A stretch of 64,000 bases of DNA from CBDCMJ01 sp965224325 (GTDB lineage Bacteria > Chloroflexota > Dehalococcoidia > Lucifugimonadales > UBA3495): the NCBI GenBank assembly GCA_965224325.1, contig CBDCYT010000020.1:186001-250000 (forward strand). The letters run 5' to 3'. Numbering within the stretch: the stretch's first letter is position 1; each line of letters opens with the position of its first letter. Position numbers and translations under genes: made by a program. Of this stretch, positions 8,391-17,014 are shown one piece after another. Below the pieces are notes generated by a model. The model had not been told where the DNA came from, did not search any database, and saw only the letters and a list, made by a program, of their open reading frames with translations.

Positions 8391-8452
8391 TTGCAACGCC
8401 CTATCAAGCCTTGCTATACTGTCATAGGTAATTACTTCACACAGTAGTAATT
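8391..8452 (+). promoter_or_regulatory. Candidate promoter and operator of the VapBC module
   Basis: TTGCAA (8391-8396) and TATACT (8415-8420), 18 bases apart, form a plausible sigma-70-type promoter. Directly downstream is a perfect 7-bp inverted repeat AATTACT (8430-8436) / AGTAATT (8446-8452) with a 9-base spacer in locally AT-rich DNA. Its position over the presumed transcription start suits autorepression by the AbrB-type antitoxin or the toxin-antitoxin complex. Confidence 0.55.
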
Positions 8453-8469
8453 CATATAGAGTTTTAGCA

Positions 8470-8703
8470 ATGCTTGAATCAGGAATAACAGCCAAGGGAC
8501 AGACTACGTTGCCAAAGGCCGTACGGGAGGCCCTGTCGGTAAAAGCCGGCGACCGGGTGCGCTATCTCATCGAGGAAGGTCAAGTTCGAGTTAGGCCGGT
8601 CCGGCCCATTAGCCGATTATTCGGCGTGCTCAAGAGAGAGGGACCGTCCGTGACCTTGCAGGAGATGGAGCAAGCCATTGCCGACGGGGCCCGTGAGTCG
8701 TGA
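8470..8703 (+). CDS. AbrB/MazE-type antitoxin (VapB-like)
   Basis: A 77-residue swapped-hairpin AbrB (SpoVT/MazE) DNA-binding protein: ESGITAKGQTTLPKAVREAL in the first 25 residues and AGDRVRYLIEEGQVRVRPVRP next are the family signature. The acidic C-terminal tail (LQEMEQAIADGARES) is the expected toxin-binding segment. It overlaps the downstream PIN-toxin gene by 4 bases (GTGA), so the two are translationally coupled. The ribosome site is weak. Confidence 0.9.
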   Translation: MLESGITAKGQTTLPKAVREALSVKAGDRVRYLIEEGQVRVRPVRPISRLFGVLKREGPSVTLQEMEQAIADGARES

Positions 8704-9119
8704 TTGCCGTCGACACCAACGTCCTCGTACGCTATCTGGTTGAGGACGACCCCGGGCAGGCTCAAGCCGCCAGGACACTGTTGTATGGGCTGTCCTCGGA
8801 TCTCCCTGGGTTTGTGTGTCGCGAGGTGATGGTGGAGTTGGTGTGGGTGCTGGAGCGGGCCTATCAGTTCTCTCGTGATCAGATAGCGTCAGTGCTGGAG
8901 GAGTTGGTCTCAACCGGGGGTCTCGTCGTCGAGGCTGCCGACGATGTGGCTCGGGCTTCCCTGAGCTACCGGGATGGAGGCGTCGGCTTCTCGGACCTGA
9001 TGATCCTCGCGGCCGCCCAACGAGCTGGGGCAAGGCCCCTGTACACCTTTGACCACGCCCTTGGGAGGCTGGACCAGGCTTTCCTGGTGCAGAGCGGGTC
9101 GAGAGGTGAGCCACAATGA
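8700..9119 (+). CDS. PIN-domain ribonuclease toxin (VapC-like)
   Basis: A 139-residue PIN-domain protein, the presumed RNase toxin of a type II toxin-antitoxin pair. The acidic active-site positions are visible: Asp in IAVDTNVLVRYL near the N-terminus, Glu in REVMVELVWVLE, Asp in VGFSDLMILAAAQ, and Asp in LYTFDHALGRL. It starts at GTG 8700 inside the antitoxin stop codon. VapC toxins normally cleave tRNA or 23S rRNA; the target here cannot be predicted. The pair sits between two copies of the 38-bp tail of the neighbouring selenoprotein gene. Confidence 0.92.
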   Translation: MIAVDTNVLVRYLVEDDPGQAQAARTLLYGLSSDLPGFVCREVMVELVWVLERAYQFSRDQIASVLEELVSTGGLVVEAADDVARASLSYRDGGVGFSDLMILAAAQRAGARPLYTFDHALGRLDQAFLVQSGSRGEPQ

Positions 9120-9237
9120 ACGACGCCGGAAAAGCCTAATCATCTGAGATTCGCCAAGCTAATCTCCGGTTGTGTCAGTTGGAGCACGTAGTCGTGAGTA
9201 TCCCTAAGTGAGGCCGCGCTAATAGTCCTAATGCGGG

Positions 9238-9275
9238 AACCAAGGCCATCTCCTACGGCCTGGCGCGGTAGGGGG
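9238..9275 (+). repeat. 38-bp direct repeat, copy 2 (detached tail of a GrdB-like gene)
   Basis: Reads in the same sense as the GrdB-like 3' end and still encodes TKAISYGLAR plus a stop, against TKAIPYGLAR in the intact gene. No GrdB-like sequence is attached upstream. It may be the residue of an ancestral tandem paralogue or a duplication made when the toxin-antitoxin module inserted. Confidence 0.8.
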
Positions 9276-9279
9276 TGAG

Positions 9280-9561
9280 GTGGCGACACCAGTGGCCCGC
9301 GACGTGAACGAGATTCGTAGAAATGGGTCAGACTGCCTGGCTAAGGGTGTCTCGTGCGAGGCGTCCGACCTAGTTCTAGACAGCATCCGGATCTTTTCAC
9401 GCCTAGGTGGCGCCGAGTTCATAGGTTTCGGTGAGTGTGTTGGAGGCGATTGGCGCCTTTATGCCGTGCAGGCGTATCCCGGTGTTGGTGACATTGGGCC
9501 GCGGGCAGACGCCTATCTTAGTGAAAATACCGGAGGCCGCAGCGCTGCCTCTGGCCTGTAG
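9280..9561 (+). CDS. Doubtful 93-codon open frame
   Basis: A GTG-started frame directly after the second 38-bp repeat, with GGGGG four bases upstream. The product (MATPVARDVNEIRRNG...) resembles nothing I recognise and has no clear domain. It may be an artefact of the intergenic remnant between the two toxin modules; recorded because no other gene fits here. Confidence 0.2.
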   Translation: MATPVARDVNEIRRNGSDCLAKGVSCEASDLVLDSIRIFSRLGGAEFIGFGECVGGDWRLYAVQAYPGVGDIGPRADAYLSENTGGRSAASGL

Positions 9562-9576
9562 GCGCCCAATCGACCG

Positions 9577-10074
9577 CTATAACAACCTTGGCTGGGGGGT
9601 ATACGGCACAAGAATTTTGTAGTCCACTACGGCGGCATATTTGTGGAGGCTGCTGTCGTAGGTCTGAAGTTCTTCGACTTGCATCCCTACGTCGCGGAGC
9701 CATTGGGCTGTTGCCAGGTGTATGGCGTCATTGGACTTCAGACTCCAGCCCCTGGTGATGGAATCGCGCATCAACTGCCTAGCCTGCCTGCCAATGGCAT
9801 CGTGGAACTCCACGGATACCACGGCCCCGGGGTCGGCCCAAAGGCTATCTATGCGTTCCTGGACTTCTGAGTCTAGGGCACGCTGCACCTGCTCAATTGC
9901 TGCAAAGGCTACCTCAACTCTGGATAGAACCGATGTATAAATCTTGATCGCACCACTGTTGCTGGCGCTGCTGGCCAACAGCGACTCCAAGATGGGCACG
10001 CGGTCTGGCTCCTCGTTGATATACGATAGGAAAGCGCAGGCGTCCCAATAAATCATGCGTCGGCTTTTAGCCAT
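9577..10074 (-). CDS. PIN-domain protein (second VapC-like toxin)
   Basis: A 165-residue PIN-domain protein, probably the RNase of a second toxin-antitoxin pair. Acidic residues expected at the active site appear in MIYWDACAFLSYI (Asp11), LSRVEVAFAAIE, LKSNDAIHLATAQWL and ELQTYDSSLHKYA. The start overlaps the 3' end of the 245-aa gene upstream by 8 bases (10067-10074), implying translational coupling. No small canonical antitoxin lies next to it, so the upstream gene is the candidate partner. Confidence 0.85.
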   Translation of the reverse strand: MAKSRRMIYWDACAFLSYINEEPDRVPILESLLASSASNSGAIKIYTSVLSRVEVAFAAIEQVQRALDSEVQERIDSLWADPGAVVSVEFHDAIGRQARQLMRDSITRGWSLKSNDAIHLATAQWLRDVGMQVEELQTYDSSLHKYAAVVDYKILVPYTPQPRLL

Positions 10075-10804
10075 CTCTTAGCCGACGAATGACGTCTTCA
10101 GGCAACTCGTCTCCCGGCTGCCACGGGACTGCGCCGCGAGCGAGCCGGTACGACCCCGGTGCAATATCTTCCAGAATCTCGATATCGAGGATCTGGCGAA
10201 CGGCTACCGGCCTACCCGAATCATGCTCCCGCGACACTCGGCCGCTGACCCGAGCCCTTCGGCCCCATGCCTCCCGCATCAGCTCCTCCTGCCCCAGCTG
10301 GAGGTAACATCCCACGGCCTTATCGTGGACGGTATCGTACACGTTAAATCTTAAGCCGCCGCGGTTGCTCAACGTTTGAACCCTCCCTGAAATGGCGCCG
10401 ATGCTTACCGAGAAAGTCCGGCGGTGTGGAGCTTTGCCGTTTCCAAGAATCGTGTAATCACCGGTAGGGGTTTCAAAGCGTATGTATTCGACGGACTGCG
10501 CCAAGGCTTTGATAGCCTCGGCAGCCTGATTTACCGGGCGGCCGAAAAGGAGGGGTTCTCCCAACTCCAGAGCCTTGCCGATGCTGTCGTACTCGCGAAC
10601 AATCTTTTCGACCGTCCCGATATCGCCGGCTTCACCGCGCAGGGTGGTCACCGCGCTCCCATGCTGCAAGTCCTCAACCACCCAACTCACCTCTGAACCG
10701 TGGGTTAGCGCAACCACCAACTGCTGAAATCGGGTAATCCCCTGCTGGAATTGCCCAATTTCTACCCTGCCGCCTATCGCGAAGGTCAAAGTGTCGTCAG
10801 CCAT
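10067..10804 (-). CDS. Uncharacterised 245-aa protein, candidate partner of PIN toxin
   Basis: I do not recognise a named family. The N-terminal half (IGGRVEIGQFQQGITRFQQLVVALTH) looks like an alpha/beta module followed by a helical stretch to about residue 110. The C-terminal half (TILGNGKAPHRRTFSVSIGAISGRVQTLSNRGGLRFNVYDTVHDKAVGCYL) reads like a beta-barrel, possibly OB-like, and the end (GAVPWQPGDELPEDVIRRLRDG) is short and charged. The gene overlaps the PIN gene by 8 bases and is upstream, the position of an antitoxin. At 245 residues it is far larger than RHH, AbrB or Phd antitoxins. Confidence 0.7.
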   Translation of the reverse strand: MADDTLTFAIGGRVEIGQFQQGITRFQQLVVALTHGSEVSWVVEDLQHGSAVTTLRGEAGDIGTVEKIVREYDSIGKALELGEPLLFGRPVNQAAEAIKALAQSVEYIRFETPTGDYTILGNGKAPHRRTFSVSIGAISGRVQTLSNRGGLRFNVYDTVHDKAVGCYLQLGQEELMREAWGRRARVSGRVSREHDSGRPVAVRQILDIEILEDIAPGSYRLARGAVPWQPGDELPEDVIRRLRDG

Positions 10805-10938
10805 GCAGAATCACACCAATGGATGCGCTCGAAGTATCCTTCGCACGGGCGAAGTTTAGCATTAGCACTCTTTTGAGTGGGGAGACGGTGCCCTGTCTTT
10901 ACTCATCTCAGGCGCTGTTGCGGGGGCCGCGGCCTGGG

Positions 10939-11134
10939 GAGCTTGTCTCATAAAGCTGAGTCCTCCAGCATCCTACCTTTGCGGATTCCCGCTCCCCGAT
11001 CGGGGTCGGGGACAAGCTTCGCGGGAATGACGGGTTATTGAGCCGCATTCAATGCTGGTTTAGGCGGTTAATAATAGTCACCCGTTAGGTTGCGTCCGCC
11101 CAAAATCGTGAGTGGAGACTTCTGAGACGGGCTC
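10939..11134. repeat. Family A MITE-like element, copy 1
   Basis: 196 bp with inverted ends GAGCTTGTCTCA (10939-10950) and TGAGACGGGCTC (11123-11134), flanked on both sides by CTGGG (10934-10938 and 11135-11139), a candidate 5-bp target duplication. The interior has ATTCCCGC...GCGGGAAT enclosing the palindrome CCCCGATCGGGG. It ends 6 bases before the uvrA stop codon on the opposite strand. Non-coding. Confidence 0.8.
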
Positions 11135-11140
11135 CTGGGG

Positions 11141-14050
11141 TTAGTTCCCGACGGCAATGGGTTCCGGCGCGGGACCCTTGGACCTTTCCAGGACCTCACT
11201 CAGATAATGACCGGTGCGGGATTGAGGGTTCTGGGCCAGGTGCTCCGGTGTGCCCTCTGCGATTAGGTGCCCGCCCTGGTCTCCCGCTCCTGGGCCGAGG
11301 TCGATCACCCAGTCGGCGTTCTTGATGACGTCCAAGTTATGCTCGATTAGGAGCACGGAGTTGCCGCTGTCCACCAACCGGTGCAGCACTCTCAACAGAG
11401 CCGCGCAGTCTTCGAAGGAAAGCCCGGTAGTAGGCTCGTCCAAGAGGTAAATCGTCTTGCCGGTGGCTCGCTTGGACAGCTCGGTGGACAACTTCACCCG
11501 TTGGGCCTCTCCGCCGGAAAGGGTAGTCGCCGGCTGCCCCAGCCGTATGTATCCCAGACCCACGTCCCGCAGAGTCCCGAGCTTGGACCGGATACGGGGG
11601 ATGTTCTCAAAAAACTCCAACGCTTGGGCCACGGTCATGCTGAGGACGTCTGCGATGCTCCGGCCGCGAAGAGTAACTTCCAGAGCTTCTCTGTTGTAGC
11701 GGCGTCCCTGACAGATTTCGCAGGGCACGGTGACGTCTGGCAGGAATTGCATCTCGATCTGGTTATAGCCGTCGCCCTGGCAGGCCTCACAGCGGCCGCC
11801 CTTCACGTTGAACGAGAAACGTCCAGGCGCGTATCCTCTGACCCGGGCCTCGGGCAAGCTGGCGAACAGTTCCCGGATGGGAGTGAAGGCGCCGGTGTAG
11901 GTCGCCGGATTGCTGCGCGGGGTGCGGCCGATGGGCGACTGGTCGATATTGACCACTTTGTCGATATTATCTATGCCCAAAAGCTCGTCGTGAGCGCCGG
12001 GCAGGTCCCTACCCCTGTAGAGAAGTTGGGCCAGCTTCTTGAAGAGAATCTCGTAGGCAAGGCTGCTTTTGCCCGACCCGGACACTCCGGTAACGCAGGT
12101 GAGCGTGCCCAGGGGTATGGATACGTCGATGTTCTGCAGGTTGTTTTCCCTGGCGCCATTGACCGTCAAGAAATTGCCATTGCCCGAGCGCCGTTTTTCC
12201 GGTAACGGCACCCGTTTCCGGCCGCTCAGGTACTGGCCGGTCACCGACCCCACCGTGTTCATGACCTCCTCGATGGTGCCGGTGGCCACCACTTCTCCGC
12301 CGTGCTCGCCGGCTCCCGGCCCCATGTCCGCGATATAGTCGGCGGCTCGCATCATGGCCTCGTCGTGCTCCACTACTACCACCGTGTTGCCCATGTCCTT
12401 GAGCCGCAGCAGGGTGTTGATCAAACGTGAGTCGTCGTGAGGGTGCAGGCCCACTGTAGGTTCGTCGCAAACGTAAAGCACCCCGGTAAGCCCGGAGCCT
12501 ATTTGGGTAGCTAATCGCACCCGCTGGGCCTCGCCGCCGGACAGAGTACGCGCCGTACGGTCCATGGTCACGTAGTCCAGGCCGATATTCTCCAAGAAAC
12601 GCAAGCGGCCCTCGATCTCCTTCAGGATCTGGCTTCCGATGGTCTTATCCCTGGCGGAAAGGATTTCCCCTGGATGCTCATCCGGGGTGTCCGGGTCTAT
12701 CTGGCGCACCCAGTTTAGGGCGTCTCCGATGTTCTTCCCGCAAACGTCCATGATTCCCAAGCCGCACACGCTGACGGCCAGCGCCTCGGGCCGGAGCCGT
12801 TTGCCGCCGCACGACTTGCAGCTGCGGGCAGCCATGTAGCGCTCTATTTCCTGGCGGGTGTGGTCGGATTCCGTGTCCCGGTAACGCCGCTCCAGGTTGG
12901 GGATGACGCCCTCGAAGGTGGTGTCCCAACTGTAAGTGCGTCCCCGTTGGGTCTTGTGTTGAATTGTGACCTTCTTGGACTTGTTGCCGAAGAGGACCAG
13001 ATTTACGTGCTCCGGGGCCAGGTCCTTCACCGGGACTTTGGCCGAGAAGCCGTGACCACCGGCCACGGCCTCCAGTAGGCTCACGTACCAACCGCTGGAG
13101 GCGCCACCCCGGGACCAAGGGGCTATAGCCCCCTCGGCAAGGGACAGATTCTTGTTGAAGATCACCAGGTCCGGATCAACCTCCAATTTGAAACCCAACC
13201 CGGTGCACTCGGTGCAGGCGCCGTGGGGGCTGTTGAAGCTGAAGGTGCGCGGCTCAATTTCGGGCAGGCCGGTGCCGCACTTGACGCAAGCGAACTGCTC
13301 GGAAAAGACCAGCTCCTCTTCTCCCTCGCGGTCAACTTGAACTACCCCATCCCCTTCCTTGAGCGCCGTTTCCACCGACTCGGCCACGCGGTTCAACTCG
13401 GTGTCCGGGCGGACAATCAGCCGGTCCACCACCACCTCGATGTAGTGCCATTTTTTCTTATCGAGATTTAGGCCTTCCGTCTCGTCAAGCATGTGGACGG
13501 CGCCGTTTACCCTCATCCGGACGAACCCCCCGCTGCGGGCCGCCTCAAAAACGTCCTTATGCTCTCCCTTTTTGCGGCGCACCTTGGGCGCCAGCAACAT
13601 GATGCGGGTGCCTTCCGGAAGGGACATAATGGCGTCTACGATTTGTTGCACCGTCTGCCTTTCCACCGGGCGTCCGCATTTGGGGCAATGGGGCTGCCCC
13701 ACCCGGGCAAACAGCAGGCGGAGATAGTCGTAAATCTCGGTGACCGTGCCCACGGTGGACCTGGGGTTGTGGGAAACGCCTTTTTGGTCTATGGATATGG
13801 CCGGAGAGAGCCCCTCAATGTAGTCGACGTCGGGTTTGTCCATTCGGCCCAGAAACTGCCTGGCATAGGCTGAAAGGGACTCCACGTAGCGGCGTTGGCC
13901 TTCGGCGTAAATGGTGTCGAAAGCCAAGGAACTCTTACCGGAACCGGACACGCCGGTGATTACCACCAGCTTTTCTCGAGGAATGGCTATCTCGATGTTT
14001 TTTAGGTTGTGCTCGCGAGCGCCCTTGACGTAGATAAACTCTTGGGGCAT
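11141..14050 (-). CDS. uvrA: Excinuclease ABC subunit A
   Basis: A full-length UvrA of 969 residues, the DNA-damage recognition ATPase of nucleotide excision repair that loads UvrB. First nucleotide-binding domain: GVSGSGKSSLAFDTIYAEG near residue 35. Zinc-binding clusters include CPKCGRP, CVKCGTG...CTECTGLG and, in the second half, CEACQGDG...CEICQGRRY. ABC signature LSGGEAQRV occurs twice, with a second Walker A GVSGSGKSSLAYEILFKKL, followed by LLDEPTTGLSFEDCAALL and the H-loop LLIEHNLDVI. ATG 14050 (MPQEFIYVKGAREHNLKNI) matches the typical start. No uvrB or uvrC is nearby. A family A repeat immediately follows its stop codon. Confidence 0.98.
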   Translation of the reverse strand: MPQEFIYVKGAREHNLKNIEIAIPREKLVVITGVSGSGKSSLAFDTIYAEGQRRYVESLSAYARQFLGRMDKPDVDYIEGLSPAISIDQKGVSHNPRSTVGTVTEIYDYLRLLFARVGQPHCPKCGRPVERQTVQQIVDAIMSLPEGTRIMLLAPKVRRKKGEHKDVFEAARSGGFVRMRVNGAVHMLDETEGLNLDKKKWHYIEVVVDRLIVRPDTELNRVAESVETALKEGDGVVQVDREGEEELVFSEQFACVKCGTGLPEIEPRTFSFNSPHGACTECTGLGFKLEVDPDLVIFNKNLSLAEGAIAPWSRGGASSGWYVSLLEAVAGGHGFSAKVPVKDLAPEHVNLVLFGNKSKKVTIQHKTQRGRTYSWDTTFEGVIPNLERRYRDTESDHTRQEIERYMAARSCKSCGGKRLRPEALAVSVCGLGIMDVCGKNIGDALNWVRQIDPDTPDEHPGEILSARDKTIGSQILKEIEGRLRFLENIGLDYVTMDRTARTLSGGEAQRVRLATQIGSGLTGVLYVCDEPTVGLHPHDDSRLINTLLRLKDMGNTVVVVEHDEAMMRAADYIADMGPGAGEHGGEVVATGTIEEVMNTVGSVTGQYLSGRKRVPLPEKRRSGNGNFLTVNGARENNLQNIDVSIPLGTLTCVTGVSGSGKSSLAYEILFKKLAQLLYRGRDLPGAHDELLGIDNIDKVVNIDQSPIGRTPRSNPATYTGAFTPIRELFASLPEARVRGYAPGRFSFNVKGGRCEACQGDGYNQIEMQFLPDVTVPCEICQGRRYNREALEVTLRGRSIADVLSMTVAQALEFFENIPRIRSKLGTLRDVGLGYIRLGQPATTLSGGEAQRVKLSTELSKRATGKTIYLLDEPTTGLSFEDCAALLRVLHRLVDSGNSVLLIEHNLDVIKNADWVIDLGPGAGDQGGHLIAEGTPEHLAQNPQSRTGHYLSEVLERSKGPAPEPIAVGN

Positions 14051-14500
14051 CTATTCCCACCTGTGACGTTGTATCGGCATTCATTTTAGCACCGTCCGTT
14101 GGCCTTGTGCCCATGAGGCGGCCGATTTGCATCCAGGGTGATAGCAAAGTGGCGGGAGTCTGCGGGAGTCTATTGGACAGCCCCCGTCATTCCGGTGAAG
14201 GCGGGAACAACGCAATGAGGCCCAACAACGCTCCGGGGTCGTTACCGGAGGGAACTCCCCCGCAGCCGGGTATTATGCCTTCTGCCTCGGTGGAGACCGG
14301 CTTTGGAATGTTAGTCTATGTGCGCGCGTTTCTCGGAGGACTGGAGGCGGAAGATTATAACCGGAAGATTGGGGCCGCAGGCTGCCCTCTCACCTTCTGG
14401 GCGGCCCGGAGGTTGCCCAGGCAAGAATGCGAGACCTTGGCAAAAGTATTGCACGAGGAAGTGTGTTGAGCGCCGTAGCCCAGTGGGATTAGGGGATTGA
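14051..14500. other. Intergenic region upstream of uvrA and the sugar dehydrogenase gene
   Basis: About 450 bases between divergent genes. A short REP-like CCGTCATTCCGGTGAAGGCG occurs near 14180. Open frames here (14107-14469 plus; 14311-14862 minus) have no recognisable similarity or good ribosome sites, and the minus one largely overlaps the dehydrogenase gene. I see no supported gene. Confidence 0.45.
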
Positions 14501-15844
14501 TTGCGGGTACTTACAAGGTTCATTTTAGCGGCGGTCATCCTAGTCGTTTTCCTGGTCGCTGCTTGCAGTTCCCCAGACCCGGCAACGACCGGGACCCTTG
14601 AAGCGACGCCGGTCTCCGCGCCGGTGATTATACCGGTTATTACGCCTGCCGCCACGCCGCTCGTTACAGACGATGCAGCACCCGGGTCTGCGCCAACCGG
14701 GACGTCTTTGCCGTCGCCCGCTCTTGTGTTGGACTTGGGAACGGAGCCGGACCCGGGAATGGCGCCGCTAGGTATAAACGAGACAAACATGCCATTGACA
14801 CTTCCCGCCGGGTTCCGGATAAACCTCTTCACGCCGCTGGACATAGGGCCCGTGAGGTTCATGGCGTTCTCGCCCGACGGAATCCTGTTTGTCAGTGTGC
14901 CCAGCGCACATGGACTCTTCGCCAGCCGGTTTGATGGCTCGGTTATAGCCTTGCCGGACCTGGACCAGGACGGTGTGGCCGATGAGGTTAGGCCGGTAAT
15001 TTCCGGTCTTGATGACCGTCCCCACGGCTTGGCCTTTTACGATGGGTATCTGTACCTCGCCGAGGAAAGCAAGGTCTCCCGTTACGTATACCGGGGCAAT
15101 GGCGGCTTGGGGCCAGGAGAGCCGGTCGTGGAGAATCTGCCATCCTCCGGCGGCCACGTGTCTCGAACCGTAGGGTTCTCACCCTCCGGTAAAATGTTCG
15201 TATCCATCGGATCGTCCTGCAACGTCTGTGTTGAAAACGATCAACGCCGTGCATCGATGATGGGATACATTCCGGACGGGTCAGAGGGCCGTGTTTACGC
15301 CCGGGGGCTCCGCAACGCCGTGGGCTTCGTGTTTCATCCTGCCACCGGCGACATATGGGCGACCGAAAACGGCCGCGACAACCTGGGAGATGACTTGCCA
15401 CCTGACGAGGTCAATATTGTCCGGGAGGGCCAAGACTACGGTTGGCCATATTGCTACGGAAAAAGAGTTCCCGATCCCAGGTACGACGATTCAAGCCGTT
15501 GTGCGATGACTGTAGGCAGCGCCTACGACTTGCAGGCCCACTCGGCGCCATTGGGGCTCCGATTTATCGACAGTCCTCAATTTCCAAGGGAATGGCAGGG
15601 CGACCTGTTGGTGGCCTATCACGGTTCCTGGAACAGAAGCACGCCAACCGGGTATAAAGTAGTGAGGCTGGACGTGGAAGGGAATGAAATTCGAGGGGTT
15701 GAGGACTTTATCCATGGATGGCTGCCGGAGGATGGGCCAGTAGTGGGCCGCCCGGTGGACCTCATTTTCGGCCCCCACGATGGCGCACTGTATATCTCGG
15801 ATGACAGGGCTGGCGTCATCTACCGGGTGACTAAGATTCCTTAA
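14501..15844 (+). CDS. PQQ-type sugar (sorbosone) dehydrogenase, lipoprotein
   Basis: A 447-residue beta-propeller protein of the glucose/sorbosone dehydrogenase superfamily. The N-terminus is a lipoprotein signal (FILAAVILVVFLVAAC, lipidated Cys22), then a Thr/Pro-rich linker to about residue 85, so it is exported and anchored. Propeller landmarks include RPHGLAFYDGYLYLAEESKV, SGGHVSRTVGFSPSGKMFVSIGSSCNVC, YARGLRNAVGFVFHPATGDI, WATENGRDNLGDDLPPDEVN and WQGDLLVAYHGSWNRS. Relatives oxidise aldoses using PQQ, though many environmental members lack a proven cofactor; no PQQ genes are in the window. Start is TTG 14501 with AGGGG upstream. Confidence 0.88.
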   Translation: MRVLTRFILAAVILVVFLVAACSSPDPATTGTLEATPVSAPVIIPVITPAATPLVTDDAAPGSAPTGTSLPSPALVLDLGTEPDPGMAPLGINETNMPLTLPAGFRINLFTPLDIGPVRFMAFSPDGILFVSVPSAHGLFASRFDGSVIALPDLDQDGVADEVRPVISGLDDRPHGLAFYDGYLYLAEESKVSRYVYRGNGGLGPGEPVVENLPSSGGHVSRTVGFSPSGKMFVSIGSSCNVCVENDQRRASMMGYIPDGSEGRVYARGLRNAVGFVFHPATGDIWATENGRDNLGDDLPPDEVNIVREGQDYGWPYCYGKRVPDPRYDDSSRCAMTVGSAYDLQAHSAPLGLRFIDSPQFPREWQGDLLVAYHGSWNRSTPTGYKVVRLDVEGNEIRGVEDFIHGWLPEDGPVVGRPVDLIFGPHDGALYISDDRAGVIYRVTKIP

Positions 15845-16037
15845 CCGGGTTGCCCCGCAGATCAATGGGCTCTAATAATAGGTTCTAACAATGCGCTCGA
15901 ATAATGGGCCCTAATCAGGAAGGCAGGGCTTGTCTAGACCGTTGTGGGGTCGATAAAGATGATGTGTTTGCCTCTCTTGCCGCGGGCTGCCCGGCAGGGC
16001 CAGAGCATGTCCCGGATTGTTGGGCTCTTGGTGTGAC
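15845..16037. other. Short convergent intergenic region
   Basis: Lies between the ends of the sugar-dehydrogenase and beta-hydroxyacid-dehydrogenase genes. It contains loosely repeated GGGCTCTAATAATAGG and GGGCCCTAATCAGG like words but no convincing terminator with a U-tract and no gene. Confidence 0.4.
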
Positions 16038-16958
16038 TTAGCTGTCCAGCCGCCGGATCTGGAACCCCGCCTCTTTTTCCAGGGGCAGGACGACTGCCGC
16101 GGGGTCCATGTCACCCAAGCCCTGGTCCGCTGCTTCACTAATCAGCCGGTAAGCCAGTTCTCCTCCCGGGATGGGGGTGTCCAACTCCTGGGCAAGCTCC
16201 CGAATAAGGCCCAAGTCTTTTAGAAAGAGCTTGAGCTGTCCACGAACCCCTTCGAAGTTCCGCTCCATCATCACCGGAGCGTTGCGGGCGAGCATGAAGC
16301 TCTGGCCCCAGCCGGAGTTAACCATTTCGAACACCAACGCCGGGTCGGCTCCCGACTTGGCGCCCAGCAGCATGCCTTCGGCGGCGGCCACCGCGTGAAT
16401 TGTGGTGAGAAGCTGATTGACCAGCTTGACGGTGGTGCCGGCGCCAGTGGGGCCGATGTGGCGGACGGTCGTCCCCATGGCCTCAAAGACGGGCAACGCG
16501 GTGTCATAGGCGTCCCTTGGCCCGCCGGCCATGATGGACAGGGCGCCGGCGGCCGCCCGCTCTGCGCCTCCGCTGATGGGAGCGTCTAGAAAGGCAGCTC
16601 CTCGGGCTTCCGCGGCGGCGGCGCAGGCCCTGGAGGTGTGTATGCCCACGGTGCTGTGGTCGACCAGGACCTGGCCTGGCTTGCCCTGGGCTAGAATGCC
16701 TCCGTGTACCTCCCCGGAGCCGCCGAGAAAGACTTTCTCAACGGTGGCTACGTCGGGTAAGCAAGCGAGGACCACGTCAGCCCCTTGGACCGCCTCGGCC
16801 GGGGATTTGGCGGCACGGGCGCCGGCGGCGGCAATTTCTTGTACCTTGGCCTGGCTGCGGTTGTGGACCGTAAGGTCGAAGCCAGCCTCGAGCAGGCGGT
16901 AGCACATGGGCAGGCCCATCCTGCCTAGGCCAATGAAGCCTACTTTTAGTACCGGCAT
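16038..16958 (-). CDS. NAD(P)-dependent beta-hydroxyacid dehydrogenase (3-hydroxyisobutyrate / tartronate-semialdehyde type)
   Basis: A 306-residue enzyme of the 3-hydroxyisobutyrate dehydrogenase family, which interconverts beta-hydroxyacids and semialdehydes. The Rossmann motif GFIGLGRMGLPM is at residues 7-18, followed by VLVDHSTVGIHTSR, the substrate-binding signature DAPISGGAERAAAG, and GPTGAGTTVKLVNQLL containing the catalytic Lys. ATG 16958 has GGAGG upstream. Which hydroxyacid is used cannot be deduced; the nearby class III aminotransferase could feed a semialdehyde into it, but the repeat and about 400 bases lie between them. Confidence 0.93.
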   Translation of the reverse strand: MPVLKVGFIGLGRMGLPMCYRLLEAGFDLTVHNRSQAKVQEIAAAGARAAKSPAEAVQGADVVLACLPDVATVEKVFLGGSGEVHGGILAQGKPGQVLVDHSTVGIHTSRACAAAAEARGAAFLDAPISGGAERAAAGALSIMAGGPRDAYDTALPVFEAMGTTVRHIGPTGAGTTVKLVNQLLTTIHAVAAAEGMLLGAKSGADPALVFEMVNSGWGQSFMLARNAPVMMERNFEGVRGQLKLFLKDLGLIRELAQELDTPIPGGELAYRLISEAADQGLGDMDPAAVVLPLEKEAGFQIRRLDS

Positions 16959-17014
16959 CCTCGCGTCCCTCCTCCCGTAGCTATATGAATCCTAGTCTGT
17001 GAAACCTAAGAGTA

